From contig CM020618.1 in NCBI GenBank assembly GCA_009829735.1, forward strand, positions 33,766,894 to 33,830,893: a stretch of DNA of 64,000 bases. The letters run 5' to 3'. Positions within the stretch are counted from its first letter, which is position 1. The number at the start of each line of letters is the position of its first letter. Below are positions 31,789 through 42,361 of this stretch, piece after piece. A program made the translations under genes and the position numbers. Below the pieces are notes generated by a model that did no database searches, was not told the DNA's origin, and saw only the letters and a program-made list of their open reading frames with translations. This DNA is from Pyropia yezoensis (Eukaryota; Rhodophyta; Bangiophyceae; Bangiales; Bangiaceae).

Positions 31789-34783
31789 TACAGGCCGGTA
31801 GGATGGGCGACGGTGGAAGATGTGGCTGATGGCGCGGTCAGAATGGCCCATGACGCGACAGCTGAAGTTAGCAAGGCCATGACCTGCAAACCGATGAGGG
31901 GCGACGGTAGACAGGGCGCAGGAGTGGCCAGCTGCTGGCCGCTGCTTTTCTATGCTTCCAGGCTGGTCACCGCTCTGGCGGAGACAACAAGCCACAGCCT
32001 CGCGATATGAAGTGCCATCGACGTCATCGGCCAGGCTTTGCAGTCGGTGCACACTCAGCGCCTCAAGCTTCGATCGTCTGGGAGAAGACCAACAAGACTT
32101 ATAAACGTAAATATAGAAGTCAGTAAAGTTTTGAAGATTCACTTCGAGAATCTACGCTCATTCCGCCGAGGGGGAACGCGACCCCCCAGGATTGCGTCTC
32201 TAGCAGGGGTCGCCAAACGTACTCAAAACAAGCGTATTACGCGCGTAATCTTTTACATATCGTGCATTTTTATAAAATGCCCGGACACCGTGCTGCGGCG
32301 TTTCTCATGTCGGAGGTGGACCACGAACTCGCGAGGGCGCGGTCCAATGGCAGCTTGAGGTACCCGGGCTGATGAATGCGCCTGAACTTGTTTCCGGTCA
32401 TATGGTGAGTATCGTGGACAGACGGCAGTCATCACTGTGGCTAACCCCACGGCGGCTGCAGTGTGCTGGCGGCCACGGTTACGCGGTGTCACATGCGGAC
32501 CAACGAGTCAGTGACATTGCGCGACGTCCCTGATTGCATGTCACACGGGTGGCTGATTGGCGTTCCCGAGGCGTCCTGGCCGTGCCCTGCTGGGCTGTCG
32601 GGGACGTGTGTGGAGGGTGTCGCTCGAGTGCATCCGGGACTCGTTGCGTGCGCGCACCTGCGTTTTTATTGCGTGCTCGAGAGGGGGGGGCTTGGCCCGG
32701 GCGTGCCCGTGTGGGTCCGCCTGCGTGCGTATGGGGGTCATGGTTGGTGCGAATTGGCTGGTTGTCTGGTTGCAACCTCTGGGCCATTGACCGCGGCCCG
32801 TACCCAACAGTCCCAGCTTGACTAGAATGGGACAGTTCGCAATGTTATCCTGTACATTTTCTGGTACATCGCGATATTTTTGGAGATCGACCGACGAAGG
32901 CATTACAGTCTTTCTCCATTGCTGTGACATCCTTTCTTGGGCACGGTGTCTAGTAACCAATGCAGGTCGACCGACCTCTACGGTGCGATCAACGCATGTG
33001 TCAGCATTCGATCATTGTCACCAACCAATCAGAGGGTGAAATCAAGTTACAATCCTTGGGCTTACGGTCGCCACAACGGGTGCCCAACCATGGAGAAAGA
33101 CTGTACATAGAGCCACACAATGAGAGGCCTCTAGTTGGCAGGCCACTTTTTGAAATCCGTGGATTGCTCTTGGTGGCGGATAGTGTGGCACCGTCGTTGC
33201 ACACGTCGTCGTCGACGGCACGATCTGACCCGTCGACAGCGGCCCCGATACCATGCACACACGAGCTCTAAACTTCTCCAATATTCTTCCGACCAATAGA
33301 ATCCGACCTGCCCCAGGTTCGTTCAGTAAGTGATGGACAGGAGCGACCGCTCTCGACGATTCCTAACCGCATGTAGTACGTACCGGCTTACAGCGCACGA
33401 GGGCATTTGGCCTTCAGCCAATAGATTCCCCGGAATATTGCAATCACATATTTCACCGTGCATGGGAAGAATAGTTTGAAAGATCATCATCGCCTCGACT
33501 TTGAAATAATCTTTGCCCAGGAGCAGGTTTCTGGTGGTCGCCGCGCCCCTCACTTCACTCTTCCGTCCCTGGGGCTGCCCCCATACCTCGTCCCGTCGGG
33601 TGTTCAGGCTCCCCCGCCACATTCACTGCCATCACCATTCGCACCCCGCATCATGCCGAGAGCCCCCCCCCCCTCCCCCCAGCATGGCCACCGCTGCCGA
33701 CGGCCGTCGTCGCCGGAACAGCCGCCGACGACGCCGCCGCTACCGTCGCCGAGACCGCCGCCTGTCCCCACCGCGGCGGCGGCGCACACCACTGCCGCAG
33801 CTCCCGCGTCGACGCAAGCCTCCACCTGGTCCGCGCCGCCCGACACTGGCGGCGGCGCGCGTGGCGGTAGGGGCACTGGCAGCAGCGCCGGCCGACAAAC
33901 TCCAAGCCGCAGTCACCGCCGCTGAAGGGGAGGAGTCACTGCCGCGGACGGGGGCGAGTCACCGCCCATGGGGCCGCCGCCACCCCCTACTGCATTTGTT
34001 AGTCCGTCCGCGAGCGCCGCTGTCGCCCCGCCGGCCGCGTCGAGGCCCCCACCTCCTGCCGGTGGCGGACACCGGCGCTCACGCCCCGGCCCCGTCGCAA
34101 CCTGCGGCGCAGGCCCCTCGGCCGCGGCGGGGGTGGCAATCGACCTCCGTCACGGACGCGCGGTTGAAGGGGCGGAGAAAGCGCCGTCGACGCTTTCGGC
34201 AGCCCTCTGCCCCTCCTTCCGTTTGGATTCATTGCGTGCAGTAGGGGGGCAGGTTGCTGGACAGCCGCGACCCTCTCCGCCGCACCCTGCGCCCCCGCTC
34301 CCCTTCATGACTCGCCCATTTCTATACTGCATGAGACCTTTCCACCTCCCCGCACGATATCTTCTCTCGCGCCGTTCTTCCCCGCTCTCATGAGAGACCT
34401 GCGCAAGGACGCCTCGTCACGCATCCACCCTCAAACCCCATTCAGTTCAAGGTGGTGCCATCTCCTTACCCCCCCAGGCGGTCCCTCTCCACCATAATAC
34501 ATCGCCATCAATAGTGCCATCAGTAGTGCAGCTCCTGGAAGTCCGACGACCGCAGTCATGCGAGAGGACGCCGTTCGCTGCACTGCCTCCTTGCTGGGCG
34601 AGCAAGAACATTTGAAACCTTTAAAACATTTCATGTACCCCGCAAAGCGCTAATCAACAATCAAAAGCATCCCTAATCAAAACGAAAACTCGTGTTTGTA
34701 TGGTACCCGAGCCTTGACGGCAGGCGGTGGTGGCGGCGGCAGGCGCGATGCAGGCGGCGGCGCCAGCTGAGGAGGTGAATATT
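31789..34783. other. AT-richer intergenic region with transposon debris
   Basis: About 3 kb between the Tc1 element and the retrotransposon. 31790-33640 has mixed composition with no protein-like frame above background. 33650-34250 is GC-rich and yields Arg/Pro-rich overlapping frames without a recognisable domain. A truncated copy of the 5673-type element end lies at 32204. 34430-34680 is unremarkable. Confidence 0.45.
32204..32254 (+). repeat. Truncated end of the 5673-type TIR element
   Basis: The first ~51 bases (caggggtcgccaaacgtactc, then aacaagcgtattacgcgcgta) match 5674-5724 with about three differences and are likewise preceded by TA (32201-32202). No matching second end was found within 2 kb, so this is a solo or truncated copy. 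It shows the element family is multi-copy. Confidence 0.7.
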
Positions 34784-34809
34784 GTGCGTCCCGTAAAAAG
34801 TGGACGTGC
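34784..34809 (+). repeat. Left TIR of a small element split by the retrotransposon
   Basis: gtgcgtcccgtaaaaagtgg and six further bases are the reverse complement of 45643-45668, with one mismatch in 26. The chromovirus sits between the two halves, four bases inside this repeat. The original small element would be about 115 bp. Confidence 0.65.
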
Positions 34810-34813
34810 GCAG
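34809..34813. repeat. Target-site duplication CGCAG (left)
   Basis: Five bases immediately before the first LTR. They are identical to 45579-45583, immediately after the last LTR. A 5-bp duplication is normal for Ty3/gypsy integrases. Confidence 0.85.
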
Positions 34814-35283
34814 TGTGGCAGTATTGACCCCCAGGTAGGGGGGCAACACGTGCCATGCAAGGGGCGGCAGGCCACTAGCCTGACCCGTTCCTCCCCCTGC
34901 ATTTGGGTCCATATTCCCTAAGTTTGGGATGGTTAGCTTAGTAGTAAATCCAACTTGGATTTGAGGGTTTTCTGCGTTTATCGTCTTGAATTTTCGTGTG
35001 GCCCGGTGGGCAGGTGCTGGGGTGGGAGATTCTGAGTGGCGAGATTCTGAGTGGACCCTGGGGGGACAAGGGGAGGGACAGCGGGGCTTGGCCCTGCGTC
35101 CCCGTCCCGACCAAGAAACTGTTGGCCCACACACCATCTTCGTGTTTGTCAGTGGGGGGGATTGCCCCACAACAGGGATAGAGTGTGTGCGACTTGCATT
35201 TTTTCCGGTTCCCCCGACACGGGAGGCAGCCCTTGTGCACCGCCCCAACTTGGGTGTCGCGTGTGTGAGTGGTTTTTGCCACA
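34814..35283 (+). repeat. LTR 1
   Basis: 470 bp, TGTGGCA...TGCCACA. It has a six-G run about 30 bases in and the tail variant GTGTGAGTGG (type A). It differs from LTR2 by that run and one C/T change. Followed by GGGAG (35284-35288). Confidence 0.9.
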
Positions 35284-35288
35284 GGGAG

Positions 35289-35757
35289 TGTGGCAGTATT
35301 GACCCCCAGGTAGGGGGCAACACGTGCCATGCAAGGGGCGGCAGGCCACTAGCCTGATCCGTTCCTCCCCCTGCATTTGGGTCCATATTCCCTAAGTTTG
35401 GGATGGTTAGCTTAGTAGTAAATCCAACTTGGATTTGAGGGTTTTCTGCGTTTATCGTCTTGAATTTTCGTGTGGCCCGGTGGGCAGGTGCTGGGGTGGG
35501 AGATTCTGAGTGGCGAGATTCTGAGTGGACCCTGGGGGGACAAGGGGAGGGACAGCGGGGCTTGGCCCTGCGTCCCCGTCCCGACCAAGAAACTGTTGGC
35601 CCACACACCATCTTCGTGTTTGTCAGTGGGGGGGATTGCCCCACAACAGGGATAGAGTGTGTGCGACTTGCATTTTTTCCGGTTCCCCCGACACGGGAGG
35701 CAGCCCTTGTGCACCGCCCCAACTTGGGTGTCGCGTGTGTGAGTGGTTTTTGCCACA
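35289..35757 (+). repeat. LTR 2, recombinant type
   Basis: 469 bp. The head has five G (as in LTR3 and LTR5) but the tail is GTGTGAGTGG (as in LTR1 and LTR4), the combination expected of a crossover between misaligned LTRs. Followed by GGGAG (35758-35762). Confidence 0.9.
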
Positions 35758-35762
35758 GGGAG

Positions 35763-36231
35763 TGTGGCAGTATTGACCCCCAGGTAGGGGGCAACACGTG
35801 CCATGCAAGGGGCGGCAGGCCACTAGCCTGATCCGTTCCTCCCCCTGCATTTGGGTCCATATTCCCTAAGTTTGGGATGGTTAGCTTAGTAGTAAATCCA
35901 ACTTGGATTTGAGGGTTTTCTGCGTTTATCGTCTTGAATTTTCGTGTGGCCCGGTGGGCAGGTGCTGGGGTGGGAGATTCTGAGTGGCGAGATTCTGAGT
36001 GGACCCTGGGGGGACAAGGGGAGGGACAGCGGGGCTTGGCCCTGCGTCCCCGTCCCGACCAAGAAACTGTTGGCCCACACACCATCTTCGTGTTTGTCAG
36101 TGGGGGGGATTGCCCCACAACAGGGATAGAGTGTGTGCGACTTGCATTTTTTCCGGTTCCCCCGACACGGGAGGCAGCCCTTGTGCACCGCCCCAACTTG
36201 GGTGTCGCGTGTACGAGAGGTTTTTGCCACA
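35763..36231 (+). repeat. LTR 3, adjoining the internal domain
   Basis: 469 bp, five-G head, tail variant GTACGAGAGG (type B). The primer-binding site follows directly. Confidence 0.9.
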
Positions 36232-36233
36232 TT

Positions 36234-36252
36234 TGGTGGAGCAGCAGGGGAC
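36234..36252 (+). other. Candidate primer-binding site
   Basis: TGGTGGAGCAGCAGG starts three bases after the LTR end. PBS sequences start TGG because they pair with the CCA end of a tRNA. The pairing tRNA would end in GCTGCTCCACCA; I cannot name it without the host tRNA set. Confidence 0.5.
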
Positions 36253-36350
36253 AGAGGTAAACTTTACCTCCGGGTGCACCCGGGTGTAGGGGGCCCTCTG
36301 TCTCAGAGGAACGGTGGACTTGGACCGTGTCATACGGATCGTTAGCCAAC

Positions 36351-38297
36351 ATGGCCGGTTCGGACTCCCCGTCGTCTGGGGAGTACACGGGTGACGCACG
36401 TACTTCAGTGCCTTCGAATGCTGGTGAGACACAGGTAGGTGTACCTGGGGTCGCAGAGGGACTAGAGGTCCCTCAAGCCAGCAGGACTGGAAGTGCGGGC
36501 GGGCAACAGGCCACCCCGACTCAGTCGGGAGTTCATTCGGGTGACACTTCTGATGTGGGTGGGCCGAAGTCTGGCCACCGCGTGGTATACTCAACGGGAA
36601 CGTCCCAAGGTGAGAGGACTGTCCCCGCGGGTTCCACTCGGGTTGGAACCAGCTTTGGCTCGGAGCCGTCGCCAACTAGGCTTTCGGAGGACGGCGGACC
36701 TCCGTTGGTCGGCGATGGGCTCGCGCCCATGCCCCCGGTTGAGACCCCTGAGGATCGTGGTTACCCCTCAGGTGGACTTCCGGAGGCGGACCGAGACTCA
36801 ACTGGAGTCGACAATCCACTCCTCGCGGAAACTGTCCGTCGGGAGGCGAACAATGTGTTGCGGCAGACTTTGCCGGACCTGGTGGTCACGATGACGAATA
36901 CTATTTTGAATCAGATTGTGGCGAGTTTGCCAGATGGCCTTAATGTCCAGACCGGATTGGGGCTTTCGAGCCCGCAGGTGCAGGCGGAATCCCTCCTCAC
37001 GCCTGTCTCGGGTCGCCCCGAACAGGGGGCGACCCCTGTGACTCCCAACGAGGGAGCCACACCATTCTCGGTGGGGCGTACGCCCCTCACGGGGGAGTTC
37101 CCCTCGGAAACGCCGGCGGCTACACCAAGCTCGCCGCGGCAGACGACAGGCACCGCGGGTCAACTTACCCCAGTGCCTCAGCGGCTTTTCCCTCAACGTG
37201 AGGTGCCGCCCAAGATCCAGGTAGCCAACCCGGTCTACCAGAGGATCTTTGACTGTGAGACTTCCGCCCTCCACAACAAGTCGGTGGCGTACGGTCCTAT
37301 TCAGGCCCGAGCTATGGGCCGTGCCAAGAAGTATGCACTTCACTCTTTTGGGCACAAAGCGGAGTGGGATGGAACTCCCCCCCTCCGTGTCTTGGAGTTT
37401 CTGCGTCGTTTCACAAAAGCCTGTGACGACAATGCCATAAGTGAAGGCATGGCTTTCTATATGATACAGGAGTTTACGAAGGGCGACCTCCGGACAGAAC
37501 TTATGTCCGTCATGCCCAGTTCCTCAAGTGGAGGCGCTGGTGAGGTGACGTCCTATTTGGAGCTCGTCAACTGGTTGTTGAGAGCCATGGTGGATGAAGC
37601 AGCGTTGGCTTCTCGAGTCGAAGAGTTTACGCAAGCTCACCAAGATGAGACTGAGGACGAGTTGTCCTTTGCGGAGCGGGCTCGTAAGCTCAACAATCTT
37701 TGTGGGTTTCTTCATCTACAAGCCGCGGTGAAGAGTCGGTTTGTGGAGGGACTCCATTGGTCAGTCCGGATGAAGACCCGGGAGCATAACAATGCTCGGG
37801 CGACACTGGCCGAGTTGGCTAGGTTCGCCTACCGCAGAGGTGAGGCCTACCGCAAGTTGAGGGAGGAACAACGCCAGGAGCGTCAGGCCGAGTTGGCCAA
37901 GGAACGCGAAGAGGCGCGCCAGGCCAGAGAGCTGAGAGAGGCACGCCGAATCCGCAAGGAGAGGGTAGTAGCTGCCGTGGGAACTTCCCAGGGGACCTCT
38001 TCGTCCTCCCCAGTCGGGAAGACCCCTCCGGGAACTGACAATCGGTGTTGGAACTGCAACTCCGATGGACACTGGGCATATGATTGCCCCATGTTGAGTA
38101 AACGCATTCAACAACTTGTTAAGAATGCGAGTAAGAAGTCGGCTACGAACGAAGTACTTTCACGCCGCGAGGGTGGACCTCGACCGGTAGTAGCGGTCGC
38201 CACACCCTCGGCGGAGGGGGCGGACAAGTCGTCCTCAGACTCGTCGTCGTCCCCTTCGCCCTCGGATTCACACGCCAAGTCGGCGGGAAACGAATGA
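36351..38297 (+). CDS. gag: Chromovirus Gag
   Basis: Intact, 648 residues from ATG 36351 (MAGSDSPSSGEYTG). The first ~290 residues are Pro/Ser/Thr-rich and presumably disordered. About 310-480 form the retrotransposon gag core (WDGTPPLRVLEFLRRFTKAC, FYMIQEFTKGDLRTELMSVM, DELSFAERARKLNNLCGFL). A coiled, charged stretch follows (EEQRQERQAELAKEREEARQ). One CCHC zinc knuckle, CWNCNSDGHWAYDC, lies near 565 and should bind RNA. The C-terminus is Ser-rich. Gag packages the element RNA in cytoplasmic particles. The stop TGA at 38295 overlaps the next ATG as ATGA. Confidence 0.9.
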   Translation: MAGSDSPSSGEYTGDARTSVPSNAGETQVGVPGVAEGLEVPQASRTGSAGGQQATPTQSGVHSGDTSDVGGPKSGHRVVYSTGTSQGERTVPAGSTRVGTSFGSEPSPTRLSEDGGPPLVGDGLAPMPPVETPEDRGYPSGGLPEADRDSTGVDNPLLAETVRREANNVLRQTLPDLVVTMTNTILNQIVASLPDGLNVQTGLGLSSPQVQAESLLTPVSGRPEQGATPVTPNEGATPFSVGRTPLTGEFPSETPAATPSSPRQTTGTAGQLTPVPQRLFPQREVPPKIQVANPVYQRIFDCETSALHNKSVAYGPIQARAMGRAKKYALHSFGHKAEWDGTPPLRVLEFLRRFTKACDDNAISEGMAFYMIQEFTKGDLRTELMSVMPSSSSGGAGEVTSYLELVNWLLRAMVDEAALASRVEEFTQAHQDETEDELSFAERARKLNNLCGFLHLQAAVKSRFVEGLHWSVRMKTREHNNARATLAELARFAYRRGEAYRKLREEQRQERQAELAKEREEARQARELREARRIRKERVVAAVGTSQGTSSSSPVGKTPPGTDNRCWNCNSDGHWAYDCPMLSKRIQQLVKNASKKSATNEVLSRREGGPRPVVAVATPSAEGADKSSSDSSSSPSPSDSHAKSAGNE

Positions 38298-39181
38298 CCG
38301 TTGGAGCTGGCCGTCCTAAGCTCACAACGGCAGCCTCGGCCAAGTGGGTCAAGAGGACGAACCAACCCTGCCGGATACTGCGGCGACATAAGGGAGTCCG
38401 CCCACCTCGGGTAGGGCTCCCCAAGAACGTAAACCCACGTCGGGTCATCGCGGTGCTGACGGGTGAGAATTTCCCGGTGGCTGGAAGGGTGCAACTAGCC
38501 CCCGGCCGTGCCTGTTGTGCCCGTATCGTACTTGATACCGGGTCAGGAGCCTCCTTGATACGCAAGTCGCTATTACCAAAGGAGATGAAGCTCCAACGCT
38601 GGAGGTCTAAAGCTGACCATATGATCGACATCAATGGTGGGGTACTTCCCATTGTTGGCGCCGTGACCCTACCAACTAGGTTGGGAACCCATGAGGTCGA
38701 CGTGACGTATGGAGTGGTCGAGAATATATCGGTACCCCTGCTTCTGGGTACCCCTTATGTTGTTACACAAGTGCCTTTGATTTGTGGCCCTGAGTATTGG
38801 GTCAAGTTGATGAATGGGGAGACCATCCCCATCCTTGGTAAGGGAAAGTCTGTGGCTCCTGCGACAGTCTCACAGTCGAAGCCTGTTTGCTCCGTGAGAG
38901 AAGGGTTTACTGCTACCCTGCGTTTAGCCCGTAAAGTCACGTTGCCCCCCAACTCGGTGGCGCACGTTGACGTTGTAACTGATTACACGGGGAACGGGTT
39001 GGTGCACCCTCACCCCCGTCTTGCTCGCAAGCACCAAGTGCATGTTGCCCTTGGCACGATGGACTCCAAAGCCGGAGTCCCGTGGAGGATTCAGGTGATG
39101 AACCTGAGCTCTTCGCCCAAGTACTTCAAGTCGGGAGCCAAGTTCGGCTACATCGGTCACCCTCAACGCGGGCGCGAGTAG
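38294..39181 (+). CDS. Chromovirus retropepsin
   Basis: 295 residues, starting at the ATG of an ATGA overlap with gag. The aspartic protease active site reads IVLDTGSGASLIRKS (D at about residue 84). The partner strand is VPLLLGTPYVV, with the expected hydrophobic-Gly before a loop. The basic N-terminus (KLTTAASAKWVKRTNQPC) may be a linker cleaved from gag. Retropepsins act as dimers to process Gag and Pol. The frame ends in TAG at 39179-39181. The reverse-transcriptase frame (+1 relative) is already open across this stop, so a frameshift would join them. Confidence 0.8.
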   Translation: MTVGAGRPKLTTAASAKWVKRTNQPCRILRRHKGVRPPRVGLPKNVNPRRVIAVLTGENFPVAGRVQLAPGRACCARIVLDTGSGASLIRKSLLPKEMKLQRWRSKADHMIDINGGVLPIVGAVTLPTRLGTHEVDVTYGVVENISVPLLLGTPYVVTQVPLICGPEYWVKLMNGETIPILGKGKSVAPATVSQSKPVCSVREGFTATLRLARKVTLPPNSVAHVDVVTDYTGNGLVHPHPRLARKHQVHVALGTMDSKAGVPWRIQVMNLSSSPKYFKSGAKFGYIGHPQRGRE

Positions 39182-39182
39182 C

Positions 39183-40697
39183 GACCCGAAGTCCGGAAAG
39201 GAGAAGCACCAAGCCAAGCCGGCTGCCTTTCCTCGGCCCCACGTGAACATGGAGAATGTTCCACCCAGGTTGAGGGTTCAAGTTGAACGCCTCTTGGACC
39301 AATATCACAAGTTGTGGGATGGTCAATTGGGACTCATGAGAGCCACCCAACACCGGATCGAGTTGAAGCCCGGTGCACCCCCTATACGCCAACAGCCGTA
39401 CAGGGGAGGGCCCCGTTCAAGGGCCCTCGTTAAGGAGCAAGTCGCTCGCATGGAGGCCCTCGATGTGATCGAGGCCAGCAACGCCGAGTGGGCGAGTCCG
39501 GTGGTTATCGTCCCCAAAGTTGATGGGACCCCCCGGTTCTGTATCGACTACCGTAAGCTCAACGAGAGCACGGTGAAGGACAGTTATCCCCTACCTAGGA
39601 TGGACGACTGTCTGGACTCTCTGGGGGAGGCAAACGTGTTCTCTACCCTGGACTGTAATGCGGGGTAATGGCAAATTCCCATTGCCCCGGAGGACAGGCA
39701 TGAAACTACCTTTACTTGTCACTGTGGTACCTACCAGTGCAAGCGACTACCGTTTGGACTGTGTAACGCGCCGGCAACTTTCCAGCGCGCTATGGACATG
39801 ATTCTGGCCGGAGTACGGTGGCACATCTGTCTCGTGTACCTAGATGATATCATTGTGTTCTCCCGAAATCCGGAGGAGCACATTGGCCATCTTGGCCAGG
39901 TGTTCAAGCTACTTGCTGACGCCGGTGTGTTACTGAAGGCGAGTAAGTGCCACCTCTTCACTCAGGAGGTGGAATACTTGGGAAATGTTGTCCGTCCGGG
40001 GCGCCTCAGTGTCAGCGAGAGGAACTTGAGGGCCATCCGTAAGGCTCAGTACCCCCGGACCCAGACCCAGATGAGGAGCTTCCTCGGGATGTGTAACGTG
40101 TACCGACGCTTCACCAAGGGCTTCGCCAAGGTGGCGAAGCCGCTCAATGAGTTAGTTAGCTCGACGCTACCGAAGAACCTGCCTCCCCCAAGTCGGGTGG
40201 AGCAGGAATCCTTTGAGACTCTTCGGGACCTTCTGCTGAAGCCCCCTATCTTGGCTATTCCCAGGTTGGGAGGCCACTACATCCTGGACGTGGATGCCAG
40301 CTACGACCAACTTGGTTGTGTGTTGCTTCAGCAGCAGCCGGACAAGGAGTACTTGCCGGTGGGATACGTCAGCAAGGGGCTGAACTCGGCTGAGAAGAAC
40401 TATGGAGTCACCGACTTGGAAGGACTCGCAGTGGTGTGGGCGGTGACGTCACTTCGTCACTACCTAGAGGGTGAGAAGTTCCTCATCCGCTGTGACCACC
40501 GCGCGTTGCAGTTCATCTTCAAGGCGGATTGCACGAACGCCCACCTCAACAGGTGGAGGGTGCAACTGGCACCCTTCAACTTTGATATTGAGTACCGACC
40601 TGGCAGGCAACATGCCCTTGCCGACGGCCTTTCTCGGGTACATACCGAGGGGCTGGACACTAACTCAGTCGATGAGGACATCCCCATCGTGGGGTAG
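39183..40697 (+). pseudogene. Reverse transcriptase-RNase H with one in-frame TAA
   Basis: The first ATG is 39249 (MENVPPRLRVQVERLL). RT fingers and palm are clear: ASPVVIVPKVDGTPRFCIDYRKLN, YPLPRMDDCLDSLG, STLDCNAG. Then TAA at 39666-39668 replaces the residue that is normally Tyr before WQI. The same frame resumes with the RT core CKRLPFGLCNAPATFQRAMD and the catalytic LVYLDDIIVFS. RNase H follows (YILDVDASYDQLGCVLLQQ, EKNYGVTDLEGLAVVWAV, IRCDHRALQFIF, HALADGLSRV) with its acidic residues present. The frame stops at 40695 (TAG); integrase continues in another frame from about 40690, implying a one-base indel in GTGGGGTAG. Apart from these lesions the domain is well preserved. Confidence 0.9.
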
Positions 40698-42250
40698 TCA
40701 CGCGCTCGGGTCAGGCGTTGGACCCCGAGGCGCCAGGGAACAAGAAGTACTTGCCCCTGTCCCTGGACGAGGTGGTGAAGGCCCAGGCCGAGGACCCCTT
40801 CTGCAAGTCGCAGAGGGATAAGCTGGATACGGTGGCGGAGAAGCGGTTCTTTATCGGAGACGATGGCCTCCTCTTGAGGAGGGGGGTAATCCAGGGGACC
40901 GAAGAACTTGTCGTCCCCGCATCCCTCAAGGACAGTATTCTTGAGAGGGAGCATAACGCTCCCACAGGTGGACACCTGGGGTCTAGTAAACTGTACCAGA
41001 CCCTGAGGACCAGGTACTGCGGGCCGTCCATGGTGGTGGACATCTACAGTTGGGTGGCTGCCTGCACAAGTTATGCGCAGAACCGTCTGATGGAACGGCG
41101 GCCTACTACGGCTATGTTACTGTTCCCGGCCAAGGAGCCCTTCGCCGCGTTGGCAATGGACATCCTTGGGCCCCTGCCAGTGACCGAGGAGGGCAACCAG
41201 CACCTCCTGGTCATCTGCGACCGCTTCACAAAACTTACGCGAGCGATCCCTCTGGCAGAGATCACGGCCATGCCGGTCGTGTCAGCCTTCCTAGATCACT
41301 GGGTTGCCGCGTATGGCATCCCGGAGAGTACACTATCGGAGAATGGACCGCAATTTGCGTCCGTACTGTTTCAAGGAGTGCTGGATATGTTGGGGGTTCA
41401 GGCAAACTATGCCACCCCCTACCACCCGCAAACTAATGGGCAGGTGGAGCGCTTCAACAAAACTATTGTTCGGCAGCTGCGCCACTATGTGAGTGAGCAC
41501 GTGAAAACGTGGGACCAATACATTTCTATTCTTACGACTGCCTACAATTCGCAGGTTCACTCAACTATCGGGGAAGTACCCCTCGCTTTTGTGACCCCCC
41601 GTCGCGTGCGGTCTATTGCCATGCGGCGGCCGCTCCCAACTAGGTAGGATGGTGGCAGTACGCCTACTCCCACTGAGAGTAAGGCGGAGTTCGCTGCTAG
41701 GCTTGAAAAACTCATCCCTAAAGTGAGGGCTGAGATGGACAAAGCGCAAAAGCGCTACAAGCGTACTTTTGACAAAAAGGTGCGCAATGCCAAGCATGTC
41801 CCTGAGCAGGGTGACTGGGCACTGGTTCACTCACCCACCCCAACTGGGGGTAAGTTGGTATTCCACACGAAGGGGCCATACCAGGTCCTTTGTACTGATG
41901 GGCGGCGGTTTACCATCGAAAGTGACGATGAGGTCCGCACAGTAAACGGACAGGACGTGGTAAAAGTTGCACCACCTCCTGCAGGCGACCCAGCTTGGGC
42001 GCGTGCGCTGAAAGCGTGGCGCCTGCCCTCGCTACCTGCGGCCAAACAGGGCCCGCAGGAGTACGTGTTCGATAAGTTCATCGACCACGGCTGGGATGAG
42101 GACACTAACCGCCTCATGTTGAGGGTGCGTCGGTTCGGCTATAAGGCCAAGGGTGATACGTGGGAATATGTGCAGGACCTTCCCGCTGAGAGGGTCCGGG
42201 CATACTGCGCCCGGAAGGACATAGACCCTAACAGCCCCCCCTCAACGTGA
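40694..42250 (+). pseudogene. Integrase with GPY/F module and chromodomain-like tail, one in-frame TAG
   Basis: The frame opens as VVTRSGQALDPEAPG; ATG at 40718. The zinc-binding region has REHNAPTGGHLG, but CTSYAQN carries Tyr where the second Cys of CxxC belongs. The catalytic core has D in LAMDILGPLPV and E in GQVERFNKT, but LSENGPQF has Glu where the family has Asp. TAG at 41645-41647 interrupts the frame after RPLPTR. The same frame then gives KGPYQVLCTDGRRFTIES (GPY/F module) and, at the end, FDKFIDHGWDEDTN...LRVRRFGYKAKGDTWEYVQDLP, which fits a chromodomain (compare LVRWKGY...DTWEP). Chromodomains steer integration to marked chromatin. The nonsense codon and two altered key residues make this copy inactive. 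Confidence 0.85.
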
Positions 42251-42361
42251 GGGAGGGCCGAGTAACAGTGCCAAGAGAGTGCTTCAAGTCGAAGTGGTAC
42301 GCAGAGTGGCTTTTAACTACAGCCCTAACCCTCACACTCTCACAACAAAGGCAGCTGCCAA

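Noticed and set aside
31714-32142. Minus-strand frame overlapping the right Tc1 terminal repeat
   Set aside because: It extends across the transposon boundary and has no ATG-supported start or domain.
33653-34393. Overlapping plus-strand Arg/Pro-rich frames
   Set aside because: Three frames are open together over the same GC-rich DNA and none has a recognisable motif.
34673-36388. 571-codon minus-strand frame with three large internal repeats
   Set aside because: It is a translation through the three tandem LTRs; the repeats are the LTRs themselves, not a protein repeat.
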